Part shown: piece by piece, positions 34,230 to 41,860 of the stretch
Position numbering within the stretch: the stretch's first letter is position 1
Layout: every line of letters starts with the position of its first letter
NCBI RefSeq assembly: GCF_022601735.1
Contig: NZ_JAKUMM010000011.1
Span: 91,294 to 155,293 of the forward strand
DNA from: Atopomonas sediminilitoris
GTDB taxonomy: Bacteria; Pseudomonadota; Gammaproteobacteria; Pseudomonadales; Pseudomonadaceae
DNA: 64,000 bases
Reading direction: 5' to 3'
Made by a program: the position numbers and the translations under genes
The notes under the pieces: model-generated
What the model was told of the DNA's origin: nothing
The model's database searches: none
What the model saw: only the letters and a program-made list of their open reading frames with translations

Positions 34230-35405
34230 CTACGCCGCTTGCTCTGTAGCACTATCTGAAAGCGTCGGCAGCAAACCACTGAGCAGTGTTTCATTCAAAC
34301 GTCCGGCCTTGCTGACCTGCTCATCGCTTAAGCGCTCATCTTGCAACAAGCCGCCTTCCAGCAAGCCTTGTAGCTGCGCAAACAGCTGATCGCTGAAGGC
34401 CTGCGCTTGCTCCAAAGCACCGAGCAAAGACTGCGTGTAATCAGCCAACGGTGCATTCACCGCCGAACTACCGGCACCACCAACCGCCGCGTAACTGTCG
34501 GTGGCCTGAGTGACACGGCTTTGCGTCAAGCGCAGCGCCATGCTCGACAACTGGCTGCCGTCGATATTCAGCGCCAGCGCGCGATCAAACGCACCGTCTA
34601 GGTCGCCGCTATAAAACTTCTGCGCGATGCCTTCTACTTGGCCGAACAGATCTTGCAAAGCGGCGAGCTCGTCATCATTGATATCGCCCTCAATCACCGC
34701 CTCAAAACTGCCAAAGCGCAACGTGCTGCTAGCGCTGTAAGCACTGACGGCACTGCCCTGCTCGCCTGCAACCGCCGCCACCTTATTCACTTGCGCATCC
34801 GCGCCGCCTTGGGCGAAGCGCACTTGCACCTTATCACCTTGTGCCGTGGTGACATTCAAACTGAACGTTTCCAACCAGGCCGAAACACGGCTTTGTTGCG
34901 CCGCCACCGCCACACCCTCTGCAACCGGGCTGGCAACCGGACTGGCAACCGGCGCGGCATAGCGCTCATCCAACTGATCCAATCCTTGGCGCAAGGCTTT
35001 GGCCGTGTCTTGGAAGTTATCTTTAACGCCGCCGGCAAAAACGCCCGTGTCTTTGAGGATATCTTTGGCAGCCTTCAGGCCGTCCTCAACCCCTTGGCGA
35101 GCCTCGGCCAAACGCTGGCGCAAGGTATCGCTATCGGCACCGGCCGCCGCAAACTGCTGCAAGCGCTGATCAATAAAGCCCAAGATGCGCTCGGCAACCT
35201 TGTCGGGGCTGAAATCACTGGCGGGAGCACTGAGCTTGCTGGGATCTAAACCGAGTTTGTCCGCCAGCTTATCCGCCAACTTGTCTTGCAGCAGTTGCTG
35301 CACATCGGGCGCTGCTTGGGCACTGGGCGCATTAAAACGCCCCAATGCAAAGGGATTAAAAGGGCTGAAACCGGTTTGGCTAGGGTTAAACGCTGAAGTA
35401 AACAT
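34230..35405 (-). CDS. DUF5610-like protein of unknown function
   Basis: A 391-residue acidic, Ala- and Gln-rich protein. It has a repetitive amphipathic segment near residue 45 (KLADKLADKLGLD), helical stretches predicted to coil, a beta-rich centre (about 175-240) and a Pro-Val-Ala-Ser repeat (VASPVASPVA) as a linker. It resembles pseudomonad DUF5610 proteins, whose role is unknown. There is no signal peptide. The start at 35405 gives the conserved-looking MFTSAFNPSQTG; an ATG 15 codons upstream is possible. Confidence 0.65.
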   Translation of the reverse strand: MFTSAFNPSQTGFSPFNPFALGRFNAPSAQAAPDVQQLLQDKLADKLADKLGLDPSKLSAPASDFSPDKVAERILGFIDQRLQQFAAAGADSDTLRQRLAEARQGVEDGLKAAKDILKDTGVFAGGVKDNFQDTAKALRQGLDQLDERYAAPVASPVASPVAEGVAVAAQQSRVSAWLETFSLNVTTAQGDKVQVRFAQGGADAQVNKVAAVAGEQGSAVSAYSASSTLRFGSFEAVIEGDINDDELAALQDLFGQVEGIAQKFYSGDLDGAFDRALALNIDGSQLSSMALRLTQSRVTQATDSYAAVGGAGSSAVNAPLADYTQSLLGALEQAQAFSDQLFAQLQGLLEGGLLQDERLSDEQVSKAGRLNETLLSGLLPTLSDSATEQAA

Positions 35406-35484
35406 GACGGCGTGACCTAGTGGAGCTGTCTGTACTAGGTGATCGGCCATCTTGCCCGCAGGCTTAGCGCCATAAGACGAACGG

Positions 35485-36858
35485 TCACAGGCGCGGCAAG
35501 CTCACCCATACGCGCAAACCGCCCAGAGGGCTGTCAGTAAGGCGTATCTGCCCTCCGTGGCGCTCTACCGCGCGCAGGGCTATGGCCAAGCCTAAACCTG
35601 CACCTTGGCCCTGCTCGCCGCGCATAAAACGCTTAAACATGCTCTGCCGCTGAGCAGGCGCAATACCGGGGCCGCTGTCATCCACCGTTAGCACCACCTC
35701 TGTTGGCTGTAACGCAAGCCGCAGTTCAATCTGCCCCTGTTCAGGGCTGTAGCTCAAAGCGTTAGCGAGCAAGTTTTGCAGCAGCAGTTCTAAGTCTTCC
35801 TGCGCACCTTGCAGCGGTACATGCTCGGGGCAATCCAAGCTCACGCTCTGCCCGCGCTGCAGTGCCAGCGGGATCAACTCGGCACTTACATGCCGCGCCA
35901 AACTGGCCAGGTCACACGGTGCCACGCTGGCTTCGCCTTCTAAACGCGCCAGCGCTAGCAGCTGACTAGCCAAGCGCGTCGCGCGTGCCACGCCACGTTG
36001 TAAGGCCGTGAGCGACTGCATACGCTCCTCAACCGTGGTGGCTTGTTGGGCATTTTCGGCGTGCACAGCCAAGACGGCCAATGGCGTGCGCAGCTCATGC
36101 GCAGCATCCGCAATAAAGCGACTTTCACGGCAACGCTGCGCTTGCAGCTGCGCCAATAAGCTGTTGATAGCCTGCGTTAGCGGTGCAATTTCTTGTGGGG
36201 CATCGTGCGGCAACGGCAAGGCGGTTAAATCTTGCGGATGACGCCGACCTATAGCGGCAATCAGTTGCGCCAAAGGCCGCAACCCCCACGTCACCAGCCA
36301 ACCAACCAGCAAGGCAATCAACGGTAGACCCAAGGCATCTGGCAGTAGGTTACGTGCTGCGATTTTCTGCGCCAGCTCACCACGGACATCATCACGTTCG
36401 GCCACCACTACCCAGCCACCAGAAGCGGTCGCTAGGCTAAAACTGCGCCAACGCCGGCCAGCGCTCTCCGTAACCGCATAACCCGGCGTCAACGGTAAAG
36501 CGGCGGGGGCGTTATGGCTTTGTAGACGGACCTGGCCTTGGCTATCCAACCACCAGAAGGCCAACTTAGTTTCGTAATGATGACCTGTCACCAAGGCTTC
36601 TGGTTCTTGTTCCTCATCCGTGCTGGCAGCATGCGGTGCCGTTTGCAAGGCCTGCTGCAAGCGCCGTAATGCCTTGGCATCGAGCTGTTCGTGCAATAAG
36701 CCACTGAGCAAACGGGCACTCTGCGCCAAACGAGCATCGAACAACTCTTCTGTTTCGTGCCGCGCATCAACATACCCTTTGATGCTCAGCAAAGCATTCA
36801 GCAGACCCACACACAGCACCACGCCGAGCAAAATGCGCCAACGAATAGAGCGCGGCAT
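35485..36858 (-). CDS. QseC/CarS-type sensor histidine kinase
   Basis: A 457-residue membrane kinase: helix 1 at residues 8-27, a periplasmic loop of about 140 residues with an acidic patch (TDEEQEPEA), helix 2 at about 173-193, HAMP, H-box ADAAHELRTPLAVL, N-box LLQNLLANALSYS, and DSGPGIAP and GAGLGLAIA in the ATPase domain. The N-terminal pattern (EELFDARLAQSARLL) is that of the QseC/PmrB/BqsS(CarS) group, which sense cations such as Fe2+, Fe3+ or Ca2+. Its ATG overlaps the response regulator stop (TAATG). It is the last gene of the seven-gene operon. Confidence 0.88.
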   Translation of the reverse strand: MPRSIRWRILLGVVLCVGLLNALLSIKGYVDARHETEELFDARLAQSARLLSGLLHEQLDAKALRRLQQALQTAPHAASTDEEQEPEALVTGHHYETKLAFWWLDSQGQVRLQSHNAPAALPLTPGYAVTESAGRRWRSFSLATASGGWVVVAERDDVRGELAQKIAARNLLPDALGLPLIALLVGWLVTWGLRPLAQLIAAIGRRHPQDLTALPLPHDAPQEIAPLTQAINSLLAQLQAQRCRESRFIADAAHELRTPLAVLAVHAENAQQATTVEERMQSLTALQRGVARATRLASQLLALARLEGEASVAPCDLASLARHVSAELIPLALQRGQSVSLDCPEHVPLQGAQEDLELLLQNLLANALSYSPEQGQIELRLALQPTEVVLTVDDSGPGIAPAQRQSMFKRFMRGEQGQGAGLGLAIALRAVERHGGQIRLTDSPLGGLRVWVSLPRL

Positions 36859-37513
36859 TATTTATCCACCAAGTAGCCAACCCCACGCACAGTGCGGATC
36901 AGCTCGGGGTAAAACTTTTTGCGCAAGTGATGCACGTGCACCTCAAGGGCGTTGCTTTCGACGTCTTCATCGCGGCCATACAGGGCTTCGGTGAGACGGT
37001 CACGGGCATTACGCGGCCGGGCTGCACCAATAGCTCTTGCAGCAACTGAAACTCTTTACGCGGCAGGCTGATGTCTTGCCCCTGCCAATGTACGCTGAAG
37101 GCTTGCGGATCCAGTGCGAGGTCGCGGTACTCAATCAGGGTCTGCGCGCGACCAAAGCTGCGCCGCAGTAGCGCACGCACACGCGCTTTAAGTTCTTCCA
37201 CGGCGAAAGGCTTGGTGAGGTAATCATCGGCGCCAGCATCCAGCCCGGCAATGCGGTCAGTGGTGGCATCGCGCGCAGTAATAATCAGCACCGGCATGCT
37301 ACTGCCGGTGCTGCGCAAAGCGCTCAACACACTTAAACCGTCGCTGCCCGGAAGGCCTAAGTCGAGCAGCAGCAAGTCATAGTGTTCTAGCGCCAAGCTG
37401 TGCTGGGCTTGGCGACCATCACGCAGCCACTCCACCACATAACCTGCGCTATGCAGTGCAGTGGTGAGGCCCTCACCCAAATCGCTATCGTCTTCAACCA
37501 ACAAGATACGCAT
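36858..37513 (-). pseudogene. OmpR-family response regulator with a frameshift in the DNA-binding domain
   Basis: The receiver domain is intact (Asp8, Asp9, acceptor Asp51 in LLLDLGLPG, Lys101 in LTKPF), followed by the start of a winged-helix domain. After LVQPGRVMP the frame shifts and the protein ends early. Adding one base in the short G run at 37004-37006 restores RDRLTEALYGRDEDVESNALEV, the recognition helix and the ending VRGVGYLVDK, a full 218 residues with its stop overlapping the kinase start. It is either a recent inactivating deletion or a sequencing error. The type is QseB/PmrA/BqsR. If real, the product keeps the receiver but loses DNA binding. Confidence 0.85.
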
Positions 37514-37524
37514 CTGGTGCTCGT

Positions 37525-38154
37525 TTATTCCGTCATTTGCTCTGCCAGGGCCTGCAATTCGGCGTGTCGGCCTTGATCAGCCACTTCACGCCCCGCGCGG
37601 GGTGCGGCTTGCTCGGCACGTTGCAGTGCTTGGCGGGCCTCAGCATAGCGCTTCTGGCGAATCAGGTAATCGGCATAAAAATAATTAGGGTCGATGCCTT
37701 GCGGATTAATCTCTAGCGCGTGCTTGAGCAACTCTTCGGCTTTGTCATCATCGCCAAACGCAATTGGCCACCCCGGCACTTGGTAATACAAGGCACCCAA
37801 GCTGGTGTAGGCCGAACCTTGCAGGGCTTGGTCATCGAGTTGCAAAGCTTGCTCAAGGCTGGCTTTGGCCTGCTTCACCAAGCCGAGTGCGCCCAAGCCA
37901 CCTTTGGCGCCAGCCCATGTGCTGTAGATGATGCCTTGCCAAATCATTAGCTCGGCGGCGGGCTCTTGCTTAACGGCGGCTACCGCTTCAGTGGCAAGCT
38001 TGGCAAAGGCCACTTCGCGTTGTTTTTCCGGCAGCTCGTAGCGGATATGCGCCCACTGCTGCTGCAGGTTTTCGAGGCTAGTTTGGCCCTGCTCAGACAA
38101 GGCCCACACGGGGCTACTCAACAAGGCAATAGCGAAGGCAATGACAGTTTTCAT
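37525..38154 (-). CDS. Exported TPR-repeat protein
   Basis: A 209-residue protein with a signal peptide (about 1-19, ending SPVWA) and tetratricopeptide-like helices (ASLEQALQLDDQALQGSAYTSLG; AEELLKHALEINPQG; RYAEARQALQRAEQA). It is periplasmic. A GTG at 38166 would give a 4 nt overlap with the SDR stop and might be the real start, since the upstream genes use such overlaps. A scaffold role for the operon is possible but not shown. Confidence 0.75.
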   Translation of the reverse strand: MKTVIAFAIALLSSPVWALSEQGQTSLENLQQQWAHIRYELPEKQREVAFAKLATEAVAAVKQEPAAELMIWQGIIYSTWAGAKGGLGALGLVKQAKASLEQALQLDDQALQGSAYTSLGALYYQVPGWPIAFGDDDKAEELLKHALEINPQGIDPNYFYADYLIRQKRYAEARQALQRAEQAAPRAGREVADQGRHAELQALAEQMTE

Positions 38155-38162
38155 CGGGACAC

Positions 38163-39023
38163 TCACGAGTGGTTGGGTTGAGAGGTAGTCGGCTGAGAAG
38201 TGCTGGATTGCGCGGTTCTCGCTAGCCCACTGGCGAAGGATTCGATGGTGCTTAGCTGACTACGCAGTGCACGATCGATAAGCCCCGGCACCACGGCATT
38301 GAGCAGCACAAAAAGTTTTTCCGGCCAGCCCAGCTGCTGCCGCGCCTGACCGCTGCGTAATTGCTTGAGCGCCGCTTGGGCCACCCGCTCTGGGCTATCC
38401 ATGGTCACGTTCAGCGCTTGATTGAAGGCGTTAACCGCAGGCGGGTTCATTGCCGTGCGGGTGGCCCGTGGTGCGAGATACTGCACATTCACCCCGCAGC
38501 CAGCCATTTCGCGGCGCAGCGCTTGGGCAAAGCCGCGCAAGGCGAATTTGCTCGCGCTGTAACTGGCATAGCCGGCATAACCCAAGCTGCCGAACGTCGA
38601 ACCGATCAGCAGTAACTGGCTGTGCGCTGGTTTTTGCAGCGCCGGCAGCAAACCGCGCACCAGCTGCAAAGTAGCGATGACATTGACCTCGATTAGAGCA
38701 GCGATGTCGGCATCGCTCTGCTCGGCCAAACGCACAAATTGGTTTACCCCTGCAGCATGCACCACGCCGGCCAAATGCTCGGCGCCTTCGGCGGCGGTAA
38801 TCACGGCTGCACGCCCCGACGCACTGGCAATATCCGCCACGCATAACGTCACTTGCTGCGGGTACTTGGTCTGCAAGGCGTTCAGCGCATTAGCCCGCCG
38901 CCCTACGGCAATCACCCGCTCGCCTTGCGCGCACACTGCCTCAGCAATGGCTTGGCCGATGCCACCACTGGCTCCGGTCACCAGCCAAGTGGGTGGATGC
39001 TTAGTATGCAGAGGCTTGCTCAT
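38163..39023 (-). CDS. Short-chain dehydrogenase/reductase
   Basis: A 286-residue classical SDR: cofactor motif TGASGGIG (residues 17-24), HAAG in place of NNAG, catalytic Ser in LIGSTFGS and YSASK (Tyr, Lys). The N-terminal basic residue pattern (VGRR) suggests NADP(H). The C-terminal extension (FVLLNAVVPGLIDRAL) is amphipathic and could bind the membrane or a lipid substrate. The start overlaps the diiron protein stop by 4 nt (ATGA). It probably reduces or oxidises the product of the neighbouring enzymes. Confidence 0.88.
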   Translation of the reverse strand: MSKPLHTKHPPTWLVTGASGGIGQAIAEAVCAQGERVIAVGRRANALNALQTKYPQQVTLCVADIASASGRAAVITAAEGAEHLAGVVHAAGVNQFVRLAEQSDADIAALIEVNVIATLQLVRGLLPALQKPAHSQLLLIGSTFGSLGYAGYASYSASKFALRGFAQALRREMAGCGVNVQYLAPRATRTAMNPPAVNAFNQALNVTMDSPERVAQAALKQLRSGQARQQLGWPEKLFVLLNAVVPGLIDRALRSQLSTIESFASGLARTAQSSTSQPTTSQPNHS

Positions 39024-39679
39024 GCGGCCTCCGTCAGTGGCAGGCCACGGAACATGTCGCCATATAAGCGATACACCACCTTAGCGGTATGGATAACCGC
39101 CACTTGATCGGCGGGGTCGTCTAAGCGGTTCATCAGCTTTTCGTAAAAGGCAATGTGGCCGATGTCCAAACTGCCGTGCGAGGTCAGATAGCTGAAGGCC
39201 TTTTTCGGCAAGCCCAGTTCACCCTGCACAATGCCCGCCACCTGCGTGGCCAAGGCAATGCTGGTGCCTTCCAGCACTAACACCATGCCGAAGAAGCTCA
39301 CCGGGTTATGCCGTGCGATGGCGTCGTACACGTAGCTAACCATCAATTCGGTGGCTAACGCTGGCTGTCCATGACGCACTGCTTCGGCATCAGCACCGCA
39401 AGCGGCAATGTCGTTGAGCACCCACTCTTGATGGCCGCACTCTTCTTCGATGTACTCCGCCACGGCTTCACGCAGCCACTCTAAACGCTCAGGCAGGCGC
39501 GCACCGCAGGCCATCAACAAGGGCACGGTGTGTTTGACGTGGTGATAAGCCTGGGTCAAAAACGCCACATAACTGGGCACACTCACCTGCCCTTGCAACG
39601 CCTGCTGAATAATTGGGCTGGCGAGCAAATAAGCGCGCTCAGTTTCGGTTGCTTTTTGCAGCTGTTGATAAAAACTCAT
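39020..39679 (-). CDS. Heme-oxygenase-like diiron (HDO/TenA-fold) enzyme
   Basis: A 219-residue all-helical protein of the TenA/PqqC/heme-oxygenase-like fold. Candidate metal ligands of the diiron subgroup are present: ExxH at Glu80-His83 (EEECGHQEW), Glu137 (VLEGTS), and His168, Asp172 and His175 (SHGSLDIGHIAF). Characterised members of this superfamily cleave or oxidise fatty acids or amino acids using O2 (for example UndA, BesC, CADD, SznF). It is not a thiamine salvage TenA, as the neighbourhood has no thiamine genes. It overlaps both neighbours by 4 nt (ATGA), so it is made together with the ligase and SDR. The substrate is unknown. Confidence 0.8.
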   Translation of the reverse strand: MSFYQQLQKATETERAYLLASPIIQQALQGQVSVPSYVAFLTQAYHHVKHTVPLLMACGARLPERLEWLREAVAEYIEEECGHQEWVLNDIAACGADAEAVRHGQPALATELMVSYVYDAIARHNPVSFFGMVLVLEGTSIALATQVAGIVQGELGLPKKAFSYLTSHGSLDIGHIAFYEKLMNRLDDPADQVAVIHTAKVVYRLYGDMFRGLPLTEAA

Positions 39680-41118
39680 GCGTGCTCCTGCGCCGCTACT
39701 GCGGTGCTATCAAGGTCTACTAAGGGGAAGCGGGTTAACAGGGCGGCGCGACGCAGACGGCCATTGGCGGTCAACAAGCCGTTGGTGGCGGTAAATGGCG
39801 CGGCACGTTGCCAAACATGCACTTGGGCGTAATCCGGTAGCTGGCTATTCACTTCGGCCAGCCAAGCGACGACGTGCGCATCGCTAACGCCTTCGGCCAG
39901 CACCAGCAGAGCGCGGTTTTGTGCCACGGCCTCGCCACACACCCAAGCCTGCACAATGCCGGGATATTGCAGCAGTGCAGCCTCGACCCACTCAGGGTTT
40001 ACGTTGCGGCCAAAGGCGGTAATGAACTGGTTCTTTTTGCGGCCAATCAATTGCAGCGCAGTGCCTTGCCATTGGCCGATATCGCCGGTGGCTAACCACG
40101 GCTCTTGCGCGTGGCTGTCGCCTAGATAGCCCAAGAAGGTGTTGCCGCGCACCAGCACTTCGCCGTCTTCGGCTAAACGCACTTCAACGTGCGGTAACGG
40201 CTCGCCTACTGTGCCTAGCTGTGGATTGGCCAAGCGGTTTAAACACACCACCGAAGCGGCTTCTGACAATCCATAACCTTCCACCACCGGCCAGCCGAGC
40301 ACTTGGGCTCGTCGCAACAGCACCGGCGCCACATGCGCACCGCCGACCGCAGCAAAGCGCAAACGCGGCAAGGCAAAGCCCTGTTGTTCAGCCGCCTGCA
40401 CCAGCAGTTTTAACAGCTGCGGCAGCAGAATCAGACTATGTGGCTGGGCGTGCGCCAACGCCGATAAAAACGCTGCCGCCTCTAGACTGCCACCGCCTTG
40501 CCAACCGAGTGCCGACAATCTCGGCACTTGGATATGCGCGCCCGCCAACAACGGCGCATACACGCCGGCGACGTTTTCCAGCAGGGTGGCCAAAGGCAGC
40601 AAACACAGATGTTGCTCGACCTGCGCCGGCAGACTGACCTCGTACAAGGCCTGCGCCACATTGAGCAATTGCGCGGCACTTAAGCACACGCCTTTGGGTG
40701 TGCCGGTACTGCCGGAGGTAAAGGTGATCTTTGCGCAGCCTTGCGGCAACGAAACGGCTTGCGCGGCACCTTGCCATAAGCCTGAAGCTATCTCGTTAAA
40801 GCCCGGCCAAGCGGCGCCAGAAAAACTATCTAACCCAGCACTTTGCGCCAGATGCGCCACTTGTGCGGGGGTAAAAAACAGCGGAATCGGCACACAGACA
40901 ATGCCGGCTTTAAGCGCAGCCAAGTCGTCTATCACCCAGTCGATGCCGTTATCGCGATACAACCCCAAACGGCGGACCGCCAAGGCATTTAACTGCTCGA
41001 CGCGCGCGGCCACCGCCTGATTCAGTTCGGCATAGCTCAAAGTGGTTGCATCACAGGTCAGCGCGGGTAGTGCCTGCCGTGCTGGATCTGCGAGGGTTTG
41101 CCAAAGACGCTCAGGCAC
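39676..41118 (-). CDS. AMP-dependent acyl-activating enzyme (ANL superfamily)
   Basis: A 480-residue adenylate-forming enzyme. The P-loop is FTSGSTGTPKG, the A5 motif is EGYGLSEA, A7 is ATGDIG, and the hinge region is IGRKKNQFITAFGRNV. The usual C-terminal catalytic lysine is replaced: the motif reads LLTANGRLRR with Arg454. It is shorter than typical FadD (about 560). The residues favour a carboxylic, perhaps fatty, acid substrate. It overlaps the hemolysin-like gene by 8 nt and the diiron gene by 4 nt. It probably activates the acid used by the pathway. Confidence 0.88.
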   Translation of the reverse strand: MPERLWQTLADPARQALPALTCDATTLSYAELNQAVAARVEQLNALAVRRLGLYRDNGIDWVIDDLAALKAGIVCVPIPLFFTPAQVAHLAQSAGLDSFSGAAWPGFNEIASGLWQGAAQAVSLPQGCAKITFTSGSTGTPKGVCLSAAQLLNVAQALYEVSLPAQVEQHLCLLPLATLLENVAGVYAPLLAGAHIQVPRLSALGWQGGGSLEAAAFLSALAHAQPHSLILLPQLLKLLVQAAEQQGFALPRLRFAAVGGAHVAPVLLRRAQVLGWPVVEGYGLSEAASVVCLNRLANPQLGTVGEPLPHVEVRLAEDGEVLVRGNTFLGYLGDSHAQEPWLATGDIGQWQGTALQLIGRKKNQFITAFGRNVNPEWVEAALLQYPGIVQAWVCGEAVAQNRALLVLAEGVSDAHVVAWLAEVNSQLPDYAQVHVWQRAAPFTATNGLLTANGRLRRAALLTRFPLVDLDSTAVAAQEHA

Positions 41119-41746
41119 AGTGCACCTCCGGCGACGCCAAGTGAATACCTAACGCGGCGTAGGCGCCGCGCTCACGCAGCTGGCGGTCGCCCTGTTGAAT
41201 ATCGCCGAACATCACCTGCGGCGTGGTGCTGTAGTAGTCGCCCCACTGCTCTTTAGCCGCACCAAGACACTCGGCATCGGCTTGGGCAATAAACTGCGGA
41301 CGCAGCCCTAAGCGGGCAAAGCTGTTACGTAACCGCCGCGTGCCGGTAAACACCACATAGCGCAAACCCTGCGCGGCCAAATAAGCGGTGGCGTGAATGA
41401 TCAGCGCCCTTGCACTGCCGGCATCCAAAGCGGCTAGTTGGCCCACCTCGACGACCAGCTCACGTTTAGGTGGCTCGCCCAACACGAAGCCCATCAACTG
41501 CGCTATAGGCGCGCTGACATACTGCTCACAAAACAGACTTTCACACGCCGCAAGACGCAGCCCTAAAGCCCCTTGCACCTCGCCATTGATGCTGCTCAAA
41601 GCCAGCAGCGCCGGCATGAATTGCTGCACATCGGCGCCATAGTGCTTAGCAAAACAGTCGCGAATGAAATGCTCCGTCGCGGTCCGTGTTTCGGCACTAA
41701 CGGGCTGCAAGGTAAAAATGCTTGGCTCTGCTGCGGGTAAGGTCAT
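41111..41746 (-). CDS. Thermostable hemolysin-family (GNAT-like) protein
   Basis: A 211-residue protein of the T_hemolysin family, first gene of the operon. It has no signal peptide and a GNAT-like layout (VVEVGQLAALDAGSARALIIHATAYLAAQGLRYVVFTGT is the likely acyl-CoA binding core). The family name comes from a Vibrio toxin, but the fold suggests an acyltransferase distantly like LuxI-type synthases. The ATG at 41746 follows AAAAGGAGG, clearly the start. A PmrA/BqsR-type box lies 43 bp upstream. In this operon an acyl transfer role is more plausible than hemolysis; this is inference. Confidence 0.8.
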   Translation of the reverse strand: MTLPAAEPSIFTLQPVSAETRTATEHFIRDCFAKHYGADVQQFMPALLALSSINGEVQGALGLRLAACESLFCEQYVSAPIAQLMGFVLGEPPKRELVVEVGQLAALDAGSARALIIHATAYLAAQGLRYVVFTGTRRLRNSFARLGLRPQFIAQADAECLGAAKEQWGDYYSTTPQVMFGDIQQGDRQLRERGAYAALGIHLASPEVHCA

Positions 41747-41788
41747 AGCTAGCCTCCTTTTCATTGAGGCCAAGCGTGCCTGTATTGC

Positions 41789-41804
41789 CTTAACTCAAAC
41801 TTAA
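41789..41804 (-). promoter_or_regulatory. TTAAG-N6-TTAAG direct repeat (PmrA/BqsR-type box)
   Basis: On the minus strand CTTAAGTTTGAGTTAAGG contains two TTAAG half-sites separated by 6 bp, the consensus reported for BqsR (CarR) and equal to a PmrA/QseB-type repeat. It lies 43 bp before the hemolysin-family start, with AATACA (41786-41781) as a possible -10. The same operon encodes a regulator of this family, so autoregulation is likely. It also lies 57 bp before divergent trhP. Confidence 0.75.
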
Positions 41805-41860
41805 GGCCAAAAAAAATCGGCATAATGCTCTTTTGCGTGATGTGATGACTGGAGTTACCT

